In this document: positions 20,593-31,097 of the stretch, in pieces | Position numbering within the stretch: the stretch's first letter is position 1 | How the letters are laid out: each line of letters starts with the position of its first letter | From: Mixta theicola | Lineage (GTDB): Bacteria > Pseudomonadota > Gammaproteobacteria > Enterobacterales > Enterobacteriaceae | Assembly: GCF_002895925.1 (NCBI RefSeq) | Contig: NZ_NWUO01000015.1 | Span: 20,639-84,638, forward strand | Length of the DNA stretch: 64,000 bases | Reading direction: 5' to 3' | Notes under the pieces: model-generated | The model's input: only the letters and a program-made list of their open reading frames with translations | The model's database searches: none | Told to the model about the DNA's origin: nothing | Position numbers and translations under genes: made by a program

Positions 20593-20725
20593 CGCGAACC
20601 TCAACATTAATTAGTGTTGCAGAATAATTAACAACTATCGCAGTTTGGCGCTGCCGGAACAAGCCACCTTCCGGCGAGGTTGCCAGCATAAAATGCTGAA
20701 CTGTCGCCTCAACCCACTGCGTCAT
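20585..20725 (-). CDS. yqgB: YqgB-like small protein upstream of speA
   Basis: A 46-codon ORF whose stop overlaps the speA start by 8 nt. Its product, beginning [20 protein letters not shown], contains [19 protein letters not shown]. This resembles the end of E. coli YqgB (GLLSQFQAAIVVN as remembered), a 43-residue protein encoded in the same place. The first half and the last residues are poorly conserved. Function is not established here; the overlap suggests translational coupling to speA. The homology is from memory and should be aligned. Confidence 0.55.
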   Translation of the reverse strand: MTQWVEATVQHFMLATSPEGGLFRQRQTAIVVNYSATLINVEVRDV

Positions 20726-21240
20726 AGATTCAGTGTAAAACACGTCGCCGAACTCCGTGTTGCGGGATTAAAAAAAGCATCAGCTCACCCTCAGTTAATA
20801 CTGAAGGCACCCAGTCAAAACTGTAGCAAGTTAGCCTGCGCTCGTGTCGTAATGATGACCGAAACAGAGAAAACGTCGGCGGAAAAGGCTGGCGAAGGAG
20901 CAAACGGAAAGAGACGAATGCACATCAGTGCAGCGGAGTGAACCGGAAGAAGGGATGAAAACCTGGTTCATTACTCGTATCACCTCCACACATGTCGGGC
21001 ATGTGGAAAAAAGGCCTGAGGGTGAAAATCAGATCCATGATCTGACGGGCCAGACGCCGTAAGCGTCCTGTTTTTTCGCTGAAAACAGCAGCCGCGTTTT
21101 ATACCGCTCACGCGGGCAAAATGCAAAAACAAATTATGTAAGCTGTGGTTGCCGTCAGGAAATCGGCAGCCCTGCCGATAATCAGAAAGCACCGCCCAAC
21201 AAAAAAGGGCTGGCAATTCGCTTACAGAGTAACCTAAAAT
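20726..21240. other. speA-metK intergenic region
   Basis: About 515 nt between the divergent genes speA and metK. Both strands have short open frames (20645-20941 on the plus strand, 20980-21216 on the minus strand) without recognisable motifs, ribosome-binding sites or conserved composition. E. coli annotates small genes yqgC and yqgD here, but no match could be recognised. The part at 20985-21015 has a short hairpin (CCACA/TGTGG), not followed by a T tract. Confidence 0.4.
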
Positions 21241-21264
21241 AGACGTCCAGAAGTTAATCCGTCT
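21241..21264. promoter_or_regulatory. MetJ operator (met boxes) upstream of metK
   Basis: Three adjacent 8-mers AGACGTCC, AGAAGTTA and ATCCGTCT match the met box AGACGTCT at 7, 5 and 6 of 8 positions. Tandem 8-bp repeats are the known binding mode of MetJ, the SAM-dependent repressor, and metK makes SAM. They lie about 120 bp upstream of the metK start, at a typical promoter distance. Confidence 0.75.
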
Positions 21265-21383
21265 AAACTGGTTAACTTCTGTGCTGCACGCGGCTTTGCC
21301 TGAAGGGGCGTTGGATCAGGCTAAGCCTTTCTCCTGCGCCGGGCAGTTGTTCATTAAACCGTTTTAGTAAGGTAAAGAATAAA

Positions 21384-22535
21384 ATGGCTAAACACCTTTT
21401 TACCTCAGAGTCCGTATCCGAGGGACATCCTGATAAAATCGCCGACCAAATTTCGGACGCTGTTCTTGATGCGATCCTCGCTCAGGATCCGAAAGCTCGC
21501 GTGGCTTGCGAAACTTATGTGAAAACCGGTATGGTCCTGGTCGGTGGCGAAATCACTACCAGCGCCTGGGTTGATATTGAAGAAATCACTCGTCAGACCG
21601 TGCGTGATATTGGCTATGTTCACTCCGATATGGGCTTTGATGCCAACTCCTGTGCCGTTCTGAGCGCTATCGGCAAACAGTCGCCGGATATTAACCAGGG
21701 CGTTGACCGCATCGATCCGCTGGAACAGGGCGCGGGCGACCAGGGCCTGATGTTTGGCTATGCCACCAATGAAACCGATGTGCTGATGCCTGCGCCGGTG
21801 ACCTATGCGCACCGTCTGGTGCAGCGTCAGTCTGAAGTACGTAAAAACGGCAGCCTGCCGTGGCTGCGTCCGGATGCAAAAAGCCAGGTAACGTTCCAGT
21901 ACGACGGCGGCAAAATTGTCGGTATCGATGCCGTAGTGCTTTCTACGCAGCATGCGGAAGATATTTCCCAGGCCGATCTGCAGGAAGCGGTGATGGAAGA
22001 GATCATCAAGCCGGTCCTGCCGACTGAATGGCTGAGCTCTGCCACCAAATTCTTTATCAACCCAACCGGACGTTTCGTTATTGGCGGCCCAATGGGCGAC
22101 TGCGGCCTGACCGGTCGTAAGATCATCGTTGATACCTACGGCGGCATGGCGCGTCACGGCGGCGGCGCGTTCTCTGGTAAAGATCCTTCTAAAGTTGACC
22201 GTTCCGCAGCCTACGCGGCGCGCTACGTGGCGAAAAATATCGTGGCTGCCGGCCTGGCCGATCGCTGTGAGATTCAGGTTTCCTACGCTATCGGCGTGGC
22301 TGAACCCACCTCTATCATGGTTGAAACCTTCGGCACGGAGAAAATCTCTACCGAGCAGCTGACGCTGCTGGTGCGTGAATTCTTCGATCTGCGTCCGTAC
22401 GGCCTGATTCAGATGCTGGATCTGCTGCAGCCGATCTATCGCGAAACGGCAGCTTACGGCCACTTTGGTCGCGAGCATTTCCCGTGGGAAAAAACCGATA
22501 AAGCACAACAGCTGCGCGACGCGGCTGGTCTGTAA
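21384..22535 (+). CDS. metK: S-adenosylmethionine synthase
   Basis: Makes S-adenosylmethionine from ATP and methionine; tetrameric cytoplasmic enzyme. The 383-residue protein starts [20 protein letters not shown] (ATP-binding His and Mg-binding Asp) and contains [12 protein letters not shown], the family signature, and [19 protein letters not shown], the P-loop-like segment. Length is one residue short of E. coli MetK. It has MetJ boxes upstream and a strong terminator 40 nt downstream, so it is probably monocistronic. Confidence 0.97.
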   Translation: MAKHLFTSESVSEGHPDKIADQISDAVLDAILAQDPKARVACETYVKTGMVLVGGEITTSAWVDIEEITRQTVRDIGYVHSDMGFDANSCAVLSAIGKQSPDINQGVDRIDPLEQGAGDQGLMFGYATNETDVLMPAPVTYAHRLVQRQSEVRKNGSLPWLRPDAKSQVTFQYDGGKIVGIDAVVLSTQHAEDISQADLQEAVMEEIIKPVLPTEWLSSATKFFINPTGRFVIGGPMGDCGLTGRKIIVDTYGGMARHGGGAFSGKDPSKVDRSAAYAARYVAKNIVAAGLADRCEIQVSYAIGVAEPTSIMVETFGTEKISTEQLTLLVREFFDLRPYGLIQMLDLLQPIYRETAAYGHFGREHFPWEKTDKAQQLRDAAGL

Positions 22536-22575
22536 GACATTCACGCTGCCGCACTCGTCGGCGGCGTTCATACTA

Positions 22576-22605
22576 AAAGGGAGCATTAATCGCTCCCTTT
22601 TTTTA
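22576..22605 (+). terminator. Terminator after metK
   Basis: A 9-bp stem AAAGGGAGC/GCTCCCTTT with a short ATTAATC loop, followed by TTTTAT. Confidence 0.88.
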
Positions 22606-22863
22606 TCCCGCATGTTTTTTCACCAGCTACACTTTCTGTTGCCTGTATTTACCACTGGTATGATAACGCTTACAAATTGAAAGGCCTTATATTTCTGTTA
22701 TTTAGGATTTAATCGCGGATGTATTTTGCCTGTAAATGCGTTATTTTCAGCGTCGTCTGATAGCCCATTAACACCGGACTGACAGAAACTTAACAGGTGC
22801 TATACCTTACTGGTTATGTAAGCAAAGCCTGGGGATAAATGCTGCTTTTCAGGGTTCCGACAA

Positions 22864-22879
22864 GTGTAACCGATTACAC
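22864..22879. promoter_or_regulatory. GalR/GalS operator upstream of galP
   Basis: The 16-bp palindrome GTGTAACCGATTACAC matches the GalR/GalS operator consensus GTGTAANCGNTTACAC at every fixed position. It lies about 85 bp upstream of galP, so galactose-relieved repression is expected. Confidence 0.9.
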
Positions 22880-22882
22880 CTG

Positions 22883-22898
22883 TGTGATCTGTATCACT
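22883..22898. promoter_or_regulatory. CRP site upstream of galP
   Basis: TGTGATCTGTATCACT matches TGTGA-N6-TCACA at nine of ten positions and sits 3 bp from the GalR operator. Adjacent activator and repressor sites are the normal arrangement for gal-regulon promoters. Confidence 0.75.
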
Positions 22899-22961
22899 TT
22901 TCGCCATGCTCAGGTTTCTTAACATTGATAACTACAACGATGGATACTATTCGGAGGCAAT

Positions 22962-24359
22962 ATGCCTGGTAATACCCACAAAAGCAGAACCTCGAATAAG
23001 GTGATGACCTTATTTGTCTGCTTTCTTGCTGCACTTGCTGGCCTGCTGTTTGGCCTGGATATTGGCGTTATCGCCGGTGCCCTCCCCTTTATCGCCAAAG
23101 ATTTTAACGTCACCAGCCATCAACAGGAGTGGATCGTTAGCTCAATGATGTTTGGCGCAGCCATCGGCGCAATCGGTAGCGGCTGGATGTCTTCCCGCCT
23201 GGGCCGTAAAAAAAGCCTGATGGCCGGTGCGATCCTGTTTGTTATCGGTTCTCTCTGGTCAGCAATGGCGCCAAACCCGGAACTGCTGATCGCCGCACGC
23301 GTGGTGCTTGGCCTGGCCGTGGGCGTCGCCTCTTATACCGCGCCGCTTTATCTGTCGGAAATCGCGCCGGAAAAAATTCGCGGCAGCATGATTTCCCTCT
23401 ATCAGCTAATGATTACTATCGGTATTTTGGGCGCTTACCTTTCGGATACCGCCTTTAGCTATACCGGTAACTGGCGTTGGATGCTGGGCGTGATTACCAT
23501 TCCTGCCATTCTGTTGCTGATTGGCGTGTTCTTCCTGCCGAACAGTCCACGCTGGCTGGCGGCAAAAGGTCACTTCCGCGATGCACAGCGCGTGCTGGAT
23601 CGCCTGCGTGACACCAGCGAGCAGGCGAAGCGTGAACTGGATGAGATCCGCGAAAGCCTGAAAATCAAGCAGACCGGCTGGAGCCTGTTCCGCGAGAACA
23701 GCAACTTCCGTCGTGCGGTGTTCCTGGGCGTGCTGTTGCAGGTCATGCAGCAGTTCACCGGCATGAACGTCATTATGTATTACGCGCCGAAAATTTTTGA
23801 AATCGCGGGCTTCAGCAACACTACCGAGCAGATGTGGGGCACGGTAATCGTCGGGCTGATCAACGTCCTGGCGACCTTTATCGCTATCGGCCTGGTGGAT
23901 CGCTGGGGTCGTAAACCGACGCTAACGCTGGGCTTCCTGGTGATGGCGGTAGGTATGGGTATCCTCGGCACCATGCTGCATATCGGTATCGAATCGCCGG
24001 GCGCGCAATATTTTGCCGTTGCCATGCTGCTGATGTTTATTATTGGCTTTGCGATGAGCGCCGGTCCGCTGATTTGGGTGCTGTGCTCTGAAATTCAGCC
24101 GCTGAAAGGCCGCGATTTCGGGATTACCGTTTCCACAACCACTAACTGGATTGCGAATATGATCGTCGGCGCGACCTTCCTGACGATGCTGAATTCGCTG
24201 GGCAACGCCAATACCTTCTGGGTATACGCTGGCCTGAATATCCTGTTTATCATCTTTACGGTGATGCTGATCCCGGAGACGAAAAACGTCTCGCTGGAGC
24301 ATATCGAACGTAACCTGATGTCCGGTAAAAAACTGCGCGATATTGGTACGAAAGAGTAA
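22962..24359 (+). CDS. galP: Galactose:proton symporter
   Basis: Major-facilitator sugar-porter family member that imports galactose and glucose with H+. The 465-residue protein has 12 predicted transmembrane segments and the sugar-porter signatures GRKKS after TM2, the [14 protein letters not shown] motif, [11 protein letters not shown] in the central loop, [18 protein letters not shown] in TM7, GRKPT after TM8 and PETKN after TM12. It is nearly identical along its length to E. coli GalP. The GalR and CRP sites upstream agree with this assignment. It has its own terminator. Confidence 0.95.
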   Translation: MPGNTHKSRTSNKVMTLFVCFLAALAGLLFGLDIGVIAGALPFIAKDFNVTSHQQEWIVSSMMFGAAIGAIGSGWMSSRLGRKKSLMAGAILFVIGSLWSAMAPNPELLIAARVVLGLAVGVASYTAPLYLSEIAPEKIRGSMISLYQLMITIGILGAYLSDTAFSYTGNWRWMLGVITIPAILLLIGVFFLPNSPRWLAAKGHFRDAQRVLDRLRDTSEQAKRELDEIRESLKIKQTGWSLFRENSNFRRAVFLGVLLQVMQQFTGMNVIMYYAPKIFEIAGFSNTTEQMWGTVIVGLINVLATFIAIGLVDRWGRKPTLTLGFLVMAVGMGILGTMLHIGIESPGAQYFAVAMLLMFIIGFAMSAGPLIWVLCSEIQPLKGRDFGITVSTTTNWIANMIVGATFLTMLNSLGNANTFWVYAGLNILFIIFTVMLIPETKNVSLEHIERNLMSGKKLRDIGTKE

Positions 24360-24375
24360 TCATATGGCATGCAAC

Positions 24376-24407
24376 AGCCGGGGCCGCCGCCGCCCCGGCT
24401 TTTTTTT
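24376..24407 (+). terminator. Terminator after galP
   Basis: Stem GCCGGGGC/GCCCCGGC with a 7-base loop, followed by eight T residues, starting about 17 nt after the galP stop. Confidence 0.9.
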
Positions 24408-24491
24408 GTCCATTGCCAGCCCGTTTATCGGCTCCAGTCGATAAACGCGCGCCATTGTTTTCTTTCTGGACGCGCCGTATTCTTTGCCGCT

Positions 24492-25010
24492 ATGAAATCC
24501 ATTCGCCTTCCCATCGCCCTGCAGCAGGCCGTTATGCGTGCGCTACGTGAGAAACTGCAGCAGGCCAATCAGCGCCTGGCGCGTCATTATCCCGAACCCA
24601 GTCTGGTTTATCAGCAGCGCGGTACGGCAGCGGGCACTGCCTGGCTGGAAAGCTGGGAGATTCGCCTTAATCCCGTGCTGCTGCTGGAAAATCAACGGGC
24701 GTTTATTGAAGAGGTGGTGCCGCATGAGCTGGCGCACCTGCTGGTATGGCGTCACTTTGGCCGCGTCGCACCGCATGGCAAAGAGTGGAAATGGATGATG
24801 GAAACCATTCTGGACGTCCCGGCGCGCCGCACGCATCAGTTTGAAATTGCCTCGGTGCGCGGCAAATCCTTTCCCTACTGCTGTCGCTGTCAACAACATC
24901 ACCTGACGGTGCGCCGCCATAACCGCGTACTGCGCGGTGAAACAGAATACCGCTGCGTCCAGTGCGGCGATCTGCTTCAGCCTGGCGACTATCGTCCGCT
25001 AACCGGCTGA
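24492..25010 (+). CDS. sprT: SprT-family zinc metalloprotein
   Basis: SprT-like protein related to the eukaryotic DNA-protein-crosslink protease Spartan; the bacterial role is unclear. With the start [14 protein letters not shown] at 24492 the product has 172 residues. It contains the gluzincin motif HELAH at 78-82, HGKEWKWMM, and a C-terminal zinc ribbon with Cys130-Cys133 and Cys155-Cys158. The frame is open from 24369 but that part is the galP terminator read through. It precedes endA on the same strand, as in E. coli. Confidence 0.92.
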   Translation: MKSIRLPIALQQAVMRALREKLQQANQRLARHYPEPSLVYQQRGTAAGTAWLESWEIRLNPVLLLENQRAFIEEVVPHELAHLLVWRHFGRVAPHGKEWKWMMETILDVPARRTHQFEIASVRGKSFPYCCRCQQHHLTVRRHNRVLRGETEYRCVQCGDLLQPGDYRPLTG

Positions 25011-25116
25011 ACCGCCGGAATAACGCGCGTTTCATGCCGATCGGCGCTTTAGCATTCCGACAGACGACGCAATCTGATACGCTGCGCGCTCTTTTTCATC
25101 AGTTGAAAAATGGAAT

Positions 25117-25830
25117 ATGTCTCGCAAATTTCTGTTTACCGTTGCCTTTACCGCCCTGCTTGCGCCTTTAGCAGCGCACAGCCTGAGCGTCACCTCTTAT
25201 CATCAGAATAATTTTCAGCAGGCGAAAAAAATCTCCGCTGAGATCAACGCCGATGCGCCCGGCTCTTTTTACTGCGGCTGTAAAATTAACTGGCAGGGGA
25301 AAAAAGGCGTGCCCGATCTGGCGTCATGCGGCTATCAGGTGCGTAAAAACGCCAACCGCGCAAACCGCATCGAATGGGAACACGTGGTTCCCGCCTGGCA
25401 GTTCGGCCATCAGCGCCAGTGCTGGCAGGACGGCGGCCGTAAAAACTGCAGCAAGGATAAAGGCTATCGTCAGATAGAATCCGATTTACATAACCTGCAG
25501 CCGGCGATTGGCGAAGTGAACGGCGATCGCGGCAACTTTATGTACAGTCAATGGAACGGCAGCGAACAACAGTACGGCCAGTGCGCAATGAAAATCGATT
25601 TTAAAAATAAGCAGGCAGAGCCACCAGCGCGGGCGCGCGGCATGATTGCCCGGACTTATTTTTATATGCGCGATAGCTACCAGCTGCGCCTTTCTCGTCA
25701 GCAGACGCAGCTGATGCAGGTATGGGATAAGCAATATCCGGTAACGCCCTGGGAATGCGAGCGTGATAAACGTATCGCAAAAATTCAGGGCAACCATAAT
25801 CCCTATGTTGAACGCGCTTGCCAGCGTTAA
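25117..25830 (+). CDS. endA: Periplasmic DNA-specific endonuclease I
   Basis: Secreted nuclease that cuts double-stranded DNA in the periplasm. The 237-residue precursor has a signal peptide (about 1-22, [18 protein letters not shown]) and the beta-beta-alpha metal finger [18 protein letters not shown]. Further features are the conserved [19 protein letters not shown] and several Cys residues that form disulfides in the periplasm. Length and sequence match the EndA/Vvn family. It lies between sprT and rsmE. Confidence 0.94.
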   Translation: MSRKFLFTVAFTALLAPLAAHSLSVTSYHQNNFQQAKKISAEINADAPGSFYCGCKINWQGKKGVPDLASCGYQVRKNANRANRIEWEHVVPAWQFGHQRQCWQDGGRKNCSKDKGYRQIESDLHNLQPAIGEVNGDRGNFMYSQWNGSEQQYGQCAMKIDFKNKQAEPPARARGMIARTYFYMRDSYQLRLSRQQTQLMQVWDKQYPVTPWECERDKRIAKIQGNHNPYVERACQR

Positions 25831-25935
25831 AAGCGCTACCCTAAACTTTACATAACCGCGTGATACGCTGCGCGCCTGTCACGCGAAGGGCCTTTATGCC
25901 GTGCGCCTGCGCGGTCTGTTATTATCAGGAACCTC

Positions 25936-26667
25936 ATGCGAAAACCCCGCATTTATCATCCCGAAACCTTAACGGTCGGCCATGAAATCGCCCTTAGCGA
26001 AGATGCCGCCCATCACGTTGGCCGGGTGCTGCGTATGGGCAGCGGCCAGGCGCTGGAACTGTTTGATGGCAGTAATCTGGTTTTTGACGGTGAAATTTTA
26101 CGTGCCGATAAGCGCAGCGTAACGGTAAAAGTGACGCAAAGCCGCGCGGATAGCCGCGAATCGCCGCTTCATCTGCACCTGGGACAGGTTATGTCGCGTG
26201 GCGAAAAAATGGAATTTACCATCCAAAAGTCGATTGAACTGGGCGTTAATGTTATTACCCCCTTGTTTTCTGAACGCTGTGGCGTAAAGCTGGACGCCGA
26301 GCGACAGGCAAAAAAAATTCAACAGTGGCAAAAAATCGCCGTGGCCGCCTGCGAGCAGTGCGGACGTAATGTGGTGCCTGAAGTCCGTGAGGCGATGTCG
26401 CTGGAGGCGTGGTGCGCCGAGCAGGACGATGCGCTGAAGCTGAATCTCCATCCACGTGCGCAGCACAGCATTAACACGCTGCCGCAGCCGGTAGAGCGGG
26501 TTCGCCTGCTGATTGGCCCGGAAGGCGGACTGACCGCTGAAGAAATCGCCATGACCGGCCGTCATGGTTTTACCGATATTTTACTTGGCCCACGCGTGCT
26601 GCGCACCGAGACAACCGCGCTCACTGCGATTACGGCACTTCAGGTCAGGTTTGGCGATCTGGGTTAA
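25936..26667 (+). CDS. rsmE: 16S rRNA m3U1498 methyltransferase
   Basis: SPOUT-class methyltransferase that methylates U1498 of 16S rRNA in the assembled 30S subunit. The 243-residue protein has an N-terminal PUA-like RNA-binding region (about 1-70, [18 protein letters not shown]) and a C-terminal knotted domain with the SAM-binding [13 protein letters not shown] and [16 protein letters not shown]. It is followed at 95 nt by gshB, the conserved order. Confidence 0.95.
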   Translation: MRKPRIYHPETLTVGHEIALSEDAAHHVGRVLRMGSGQALELFDGSNLVFDGEILRADKRSVTVKVTQSRADSRESPLHLHLGQVMSRGEKMEFTIQKSIELGVNVITPLFSERCGVKLDAERQAKKIQQWQKIAVAACEQCGRNVVPEVREAMSLEAWCAEQDDALKLNLHPRAQHSINTLPQPVERVRLLIGPEGGLTAEEIAMTGRHGFTDILLGPRVLRTETTALTAITALQVRFGDLG

Positions 26668-26761
26668 GCTGAATAAGCGGCCCGTTGCGTTAAGCCTGTA
26701 AAAAGAATTTATGCCAACCTGCGGCAAGCGGCATACCGGCCGCCCGATCGAGGAGAACAGA

Positions 26762-27706
26762 ATGATTAAGCTTGGCATCGTCATGGATCCCATTACGACG
26801 ATCAATATTAAAAAAGATTCCAGCTTTGCAATGCTGCTGGAAGCACAGCGCCGCGGTTATGAAATTCATTATATGGAGATGAACGATCTCTATTTACGCG
26901 GTGGCGAGGCGCGTGCCCGTACCCGTCAGCTAAGCGTTGAGCAAAACTACGATAAATGGTTTACGTTTGGCAACGAGCAGGACATTGCGCTGGCTGAGCT
27001 GAACGTGATTTTGATGCGTAAAGATCCGCCTTTCGACACAGAATTTATTTACGCCACCTATATGCTGGAGCGTGCGGAAGAACAGGGCGTGCTGATCGTT
27101 AACAAACCGCAGAGCCTGCGCGACTGTAATGAAAAGCTGTTTACCGCCTGGTTTGCCGAGCTGACGCCCGATACGCTGGTAACGCGTAATGCGAAGCAGA
27201 TCCGTGAGTTTTGGCATCAGCACGGCGACATTATTCTGAAGCCGCTGGACGGCATGGGCGGCTCTTCTATTTTCCGCGTAAAACAGGACGATCCAAACGT
27301 TGCGGTGATCCTTGAAGCGCTGACCAACCACGGCAGGTTCTTCTGCATGGCGCAAAATTATCTGCCGGCGATTAAAGATGGCGATAAACGCGTGCTGGTG
27401 GTGGATGGCGAACCGGTGCCTTATTGCCTGGCACGTATTCCCCAGTCGGGCGAAACGCGTGGCAACCTGGCCGCCGGTGGACGCGGTGAAGCGCGCCCGC
27501 TTAGCGAAAGCGACTGGGAAATTGCGCGACGCGTTGGGCCAACGCTGAAGCAGAAAGGCCTGATTTTTGTTGGGCTGGATATTATCGGTGACAAGCTGAC
27601 CGAGATAAACGTGACCAGCCCGACCTGCATTCGTGAAATCGAAGCTGCTTTCCCGGTCTCCATTACCGGTATGTTGATGGATGCCATTGAGAAACGCCTG
27701 GCATAA
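26762..27706 (+). CDS. gshB: Glutathione synthetase
   Basis: ATP-grasp enzyme that adds glycine to gamma-glutamylcysteine, the second step of glutathione synthesis. The start MIKLGIVMDPI at 26762, behind GAGGAGAA, gives 314 residues. The N-terminal domain has DSSFAMLLEAQRRGYEI, and the ATP-grasp part has IILKPLDGMGGSSIF, GDKRVLVVDGEPVPYCLARIP, the flexible Gly-Arg loop GGRGEARPL and the metal site EINVTSPTC. It stands upstream of yqgE-ruvX. Confidence 0.95.
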   Translation: MIKLGIVMDPITTINIKKDSSFAMLLEAQRRGYEIHYMEMNDLYLRGGEARARTRQLSVEQNYDKWFTFGNEQDIALAELNVILMRKDPPFDTEFIYATYMLERAEEQGVLIVNKPQSLRDCNEKLFTAWFAELTPDTLVTRNAKQIREFWHQHGDIILKPLDGMGGSSIFRVKQDDPNVAVILEALTNHGRFFCMAQNYLPAIKDGDKRVLVVDGEPVPYCLARIPQSGETRGNLAAGGRGEARPLSESDWEIARRVGPTLKQKGLIFVGLDIIGDKLTEINVTSPTCIREIEAAFPVSITGMLMDAIEKRLA

Positions 27707-27712
27707 ATTTGA

Positions 27713-27730
27713 ACGGGGCAGTAGCCCCGT
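27713..27730 (+). terminator. Hairpin after gshB (weak terminator)
   Basis: Perfect 7-bp stem ACGGGGC/GCCCCGT with loop AGTA, seven bases after the gshB stop. It is followed only by CTTC rather than a T tract, so it may be a partial terminator or an mRNA-stabilising hairpin. Confidence 0.4.
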
Positions 27731-27798
27731 CTTCAACCCGTTAATGGCCTCTTCGGTCACCCGCCGATAGCCGTTAACCCGTATTCAGACGAGTGAGA

Positions 27799-28362
27799 AT
27801 GAATTTACAGCACCATTTTTTAATTGCGATGCCCGCCCTGCAGGATCCGCTGTTTAAACGTTCGGTGGTTTATATCTGCGAGCATAATCAGGACGGCGCG
27901 ATGGGATTAATTATTAATAAGCCGATGGAGAACCTGACGGTTGAAGGCATTCTGACCCGGCTAAAAATTGAGCCCACCTCGCGCGATCCACAGTTTAAGC
28001 TGGATAAAGCGGTTTTTTCCGGCGGCCCGCTGGCCGAAGATCGCGGCTTTATTTTGCATTCAGCCCAGCGCACTTTTGCTTCCAGCATTCGTATCTCTGA
28101 TAACACCGTTATTACCACCTCACGCGATGTGCTGGAATCGCTTGGTACGTCGGAACAGCCGGAACAGGTGCTGGTTGCGCTGGGCTACTGCGCCTGGGAG
28201 AAAGATCAGCTGGAAGGCGAACTGCTGGAAAACGCCTGGCTTACTACTCCCGCTAACAGCAATATTCTGTTCCAGACTCCGATTGCCGAACGCTGGCGTG
28301 AAGCGGCAAAAAGCATCGGCGTAGATATACACAACATCACCAGCGAGGCAGGTCACGCCTGA
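27799..28362 (+). CDS. yqgE: YqgE/AlgH family protein
   Basis: UPF0301 (AlgH) family protein whose exact biochemical role is unknown. With the start [17 protein letters not shown] at 27799 it has 187 residues and shows the family features [31 protein letters not shown] and [20 protein letters not shown] two codons earlier is possible but unlikely by comparison. Its stop overlaps the ruvX start (TGATG), indicating translational coupling. Confidence 0.93.
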   Translation: MNLQHHFLIAMPALQDPLFKRSVVYICEHNQDGAMGLIINKPMENLTVEGILTRLKIEPTSRDPQFKLDKAVFSGGPLAEDRGFILHSAQRTFASSIRISDNTVITTSRDVLESLGTSEQPEQVLVALGYCAWEKDQLEGELLENAWLTTPANSNILFQTPIAERWREAAKSIGVDIHNITSEAGHA

Positions 28363-28784
28363 TGAGCAACATGACACTTCTGGCGTTTGATTTTGGCACT
28401 AAAAGCATTGGCGTCGCGGTAGGCCAGCCGCTTACCGGCACCGCACGCCCTTTGACCGCCCTGAAAGCGCAGGACGGCGTGCCTGACTGGCAGCAGGTCG
28501 AACGTCTGCTACGGGAATGGCAGCCGCATCAGGTAGTGGTCGGCCTGCCGCTTAATATGGACGGTACCGAACAGCCGTTAACCGCCAGAGCGCGTAAGTT
28601 TGCTAATCGGCTGCATGGCCGTTTCGGCGTGCAGGTTGTTTTACATGATGAGCGACTCAGTACGGTTGAGGCGCGCGCCGATCTGTTTGCCCGCGGCGGC
28701 TATAAAGCGCTGACTAAAGGCAGCGTCGATTCACTCTCGGCGGTGATTATCCTGGAAAGCTGGTTTGAGAACTTTCCGGCATAG
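28362..28784 (+). CDS. ruvX: Holliday-junction resolvase-like RuvX / pre-16S rRNA nuclease YqgF
   Basis: RNase H-fold nuclease needed to mature the 5' end of 16S rRNA; also proposed as a Holliday-junction resolvase. The 140-residue protein begins [17 protein letters not shown] with the catalytic Asp of the RNase H fold. It has [20 protein letters not shown] and the C-terminal [13 protein letters not shown] with acidic catalytic residues. The start overlaps the yqgE stop by one base, and its end overlaps the end of the convergent yggR by 38 nt. Confidence 0.94.
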   Translation: MSNMTLLAFDFGTKSIGVAVGQPLTGTARPLTALKAQDGVPDWQQVERLLREWQPHQVVVGLPLNMDGTEQPLTARARKFANRLHGRFGVQVVLHDERLSTVEARADLFARGGYKALTKGSVDSLSAVIILESWFENFPA

Positions 28785-29775
28785 CGATTATCCCCTGCTG
28801 CTGCCGCTGTAGCAGGCTTTGCTCGAAAGTTTGCATACCTGACTGCATACCCGTTTGCAGCAGGCCAGCGAGCTGATGCGTTTTTCCCTCGCGGATCAGG
28901 TTAGCGATCGCCGGGGTATTGATTAGCACCTCATACAGCCCAACGCGCCCTCCTTCTTTCGCCGCGACCAACCGTTGCGCGATTACCGCTTTCAGGCTGG
29001 CCGCCAGCTGGCTGCGCACCAGGTTTTTCTGTTCCGCAGGGAAAACGTCTATCAGGCGATCCACCGCCTGTGTCGCACTGCGCGTATGCAGCGTCGCCAG
29101 CACCAGATGCCCCGTTTCTGCCGCCGTCAACGCTAACCGAATCGTCTCCAGATCGCGCAGCTCTCCCAACAGAATCACATCAGGATCTTCGCGCAGCGCC
29201 GCCCGTAATCCCTGCTGAAAGCTGCTGCAGTGCTGGCCAATCTGTCGCTGCTGAATCAGCGACCGACGGCTAAGGTGAATAAACTCGATGGGATCTTCCA
29301 GCGTAATGATATGTCGAGCGGCCTGCTGATTTAAGGCATCAACCATTGACGCCAGCGTCGTCGATTTGCCGCTGCCGGTAGCGCCGGTGATAAGTATCAG
29401 GCCATCCTGCTGTTCCAGCAGCGCCGGTACGCTGGCAGGCAGCCGCAACGCCGCAAGCGTCGGGCAACGGCTGGCAATCACGCGCAGCGCCAGCGAGATG
29501 CCCTGCCGCTGCTGAAACAAATTAGCGCGCAGGCGCTGCCCGCTGGCGGTGCATATCGCGAAATCAACGTGCCCGTCATGCGTCAGGCTGGCCCGCTGGC
29601 CGGCATCCAGCCAACGATGGCACAGCGCCTCCAGCATCGCCGCGCTGGTTGGCGTTTGTTCAGGGATCGGTTGCAGTACGCCCTCTATTCGCCAGCGCGG
29701 CAAATGTCCGCTACAAAGGTGCAGATCGGCGGCATTATGCTTTACACTAAGGGCCACGATTTCCTCCACATCCAT
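28747..29775 (-). CDS. yggR: PilT-like type IV pilus retraction ATPase (YggR)
   Basis: Hexameric secretion-type ATPase of the PilT/VirB11 family. The start [20 protein letters not shown] gives 342 residues. Walker [10 protein letters not shown] is at 131-138, the Asp-rich box near LEDPIEF, Walker B ILLGELRD at 201-208, and the His box ATLHT at 227-231. An upstream ATG (29808) is not conserved. No pilus genes are adjacent, as in E. coli yggR. It is divergent from yggS with only 15 nt between the starts, and convergent with ruvX. Confidence 0.93.
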   Translation of the reverse strand: MDVEEIVALSVKHNAADLHLCSGHLPRWRIEGVLQPIPEQTPTSAAMLEALCHRWLDAGQRASLTHDGHVDFAICTASGQRLRANLFQQRQGISLALRVIASRCPTLAALRLPASVPALLEQQDGLILITGATGSGKSTTLASMVDALNQQAARHIITLEDPIEFIHLSRRSLIQQRQIGQHCSSFQQGLRAALREDPDVILLGELRDLETIRLALTAAETGHLVLATLHTRSATQAVDRLIDVFPAEQKNLVRSQLAASLKAVIAQRLVAAKEGGRVGLYEVLINTPAIANLIREGKTHQLAGLLQTGMQSGMQTFEQSLLQRQQQGIIAMPESSQTSFPG

Positions 29776-29790
29776 GATTTTCTCCTGACT

Positions 29791-30498
29791 ATGACTTCTA
29801 TTCAGCACAACTTACAGGAAGTTCGCCAGCGTATCGCCGCGGCGGCATCGCGTTGCGGCCGCGATCCACAAGAAATTACGCTGCTTGCCGTCAGTAAAAC
29901 TAAACCTGCGAGCGCCGTCGCAGAAGCTCTGCAGGCAGGGCAGATCGCCTTTGGCGAGAATTACGTCCAGGAAGGCGTGGATAAAATTCAGGCGTTAGCC
30001 GATGAACAGCCTGAATGGCACTTTATCGGTCCGCTGCAATCCAATAAAAGCCGTCTGGTCGCGGAAAATTTCGCCTGGTGCCATACGGTGGATCGCTTAC
30101 GCATCGCCACGCGCCTGAACGATCAGCGTCCGGCCCATTTGCCGCCGTTGAATGTGTTAATTCAGGTAAATATCAGTGACGAAAACAGTAAATCCGGCAT
30201 TATGCTTGAGGCGCTGCCAGAACTGGCGCAGGCCGTTGCGGCCCTGCCGCATCTGCGGCTGCGCGGGCTGATGGCTATTCCGGCGCCGGAAAAAGAGTAT
30301 CAGCGTCAGCTGGCGGTCTGTCAGAAAATGGCGGACGCGCTGGCTTCGCTAAAACAGCATTATCCATTCGTCGATACACTTTCTCTGGGAATGAGCGACG
30401 ATCTGGAGGCCGCGATTGCGGCAGGCAGTACCATGGTTCGTATCGGCACCGCTATTTTTGGCGCGCGTGATTACGGCACCACTCCCCCACAACAATAA
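29791..30498 (+). CDS. yggS: PLP homeostasis protein YggS
   Basis: PLP-binding protein of the COG0325/PLPBP family that buffers pyridoxal phosphate; no catalytic reaction is known. The 235-residue protein begins MTSIQHNLQEVRQRI and carries the PLP lysine, Lys36, in LLAVSKTKPAS. It also has FGENYVQEGVDKI, WHFIGPLQSNK, LIQVNISDENSKSG and the phosphate-binding end LSLGMSDDLEAAIAAGSTMVRIG. It is first in a yggS-yggT-rdgB-hemW gene string. Confidence 0.96.
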   Translation: MTSIQHNLQEVRQRIAAAASRCGRDPQEITLLAVSKTKPASAVAEALQAGQIAFGENYVQEGVDKIQALADEQPEWHFIGPLQSNKSRLVAENFAWCHTVDRLRIATRLNDQRPAHLPPLNVLIQVNISDENSKSGIMLEALPELAQAVAALPHLRLRGLMAIPAPEKEYQRQLAVCQKMADALASLKQHYPFVDTLSLGMSDDLEAAIAAGSTMVRIGTAIFGARDYGTTPPQQ

Positions 30499-30510
30499 TT
30501 GAGGAACCTC

Positions 30511-31062
30511 ATGCTGACGTTGACTTTCCTGGTAACGACGCTGATTAATCTGTACGTGAAAGTGTTGTTGCTACGCATCTGGATGCAGTGGGCAAGATGC
30601 GATTTTTATAACCCGTTTTCCCAGTTTGTGGTCAAAATTACCCAGCCGGTAATCAAGCCGCTGCGCCGCGTTATTCCTTCTATTGGCCCGGTAGATACCG
30701 CGTCGCTGCTGCTGGCCTATGTGCTTAGCGTAGTAATGTTTACGCTGGTTTTCGCGCTACAGAGCAGCGTTTTTTTGTTCGATCCGGTCTTCCTCTATTT
30801 TGGGCTCGTCTCGCTGGTTAAAGCGGCTGGCGTACTGGTGTTCTGGGTGATTATCGTCCGCTCGCTGATGAGCTGGATAAGTCAGGGCCGTAATCCGGTC
30901 GATTATGTGCTGATTCAGCTGACCGAACCGCTGATGGCCCCCGTGCGTCGTTTTCTGCCGGCGATGGGCGGTATCGATTTCTCCGCCATGGTGGTGATTC
31001 TGATCCTTTATATGCTGAACTTCCTGGGTATGGATTTCATTCCTGGCTGGGCGCAGCTGTAA
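30511..31062 (+). CDS. yggT: YggT family integral membrane protein
   Basis: Inner-membrane protein of unknown function with two copies of the YggT domain. The 183-residue product shows paired segments [25 protein letters not shown] and [24 protein letters not shown], each preceded by hydrophobic helices; about four transmembrane segments in all. The ATG at 30511 has GAGGAA upstream. In E. coli the short gene yggU lies between yggT and rdgB; here rdgB follows after 35 nt, so yggU is absent. Confidence 0.92.
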   Translation: MLTLTFLVTTLINLYVKVLLLRIWMQWARCDFYNPFSQFVVKITQPVIKPLRRVIPSIGPVDTASLLLAYVLSVVMFTLVFALQSSVFLFDPVFLYFGLVSLVKAAGVLVFWVIIVRSLMSWISQGRNPVDYVLIQLTEPLMAPVRRFLPAMGGIDFSAMVVILILYMLNFLGMDFIPGWAQL

Positions 31063-31097
31063 TTGTTTTTATCGCAGTAAACGTTTCTGGAACTGAT

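Noticed and set aside
20980..21216. 78-codon minus-strand ORF in the speA-metK gap as a yqgD homologue
   Set aside because: Location is suggestive but I could not recall a matching sequence, and composition is not proteinlike.
21405..22613. 402-codon open frame antisense to metK
   Set aside because: metK is unmistakable on the other strand with every family motif; the antisense frame has no motif or start signal and reflects codon bias.
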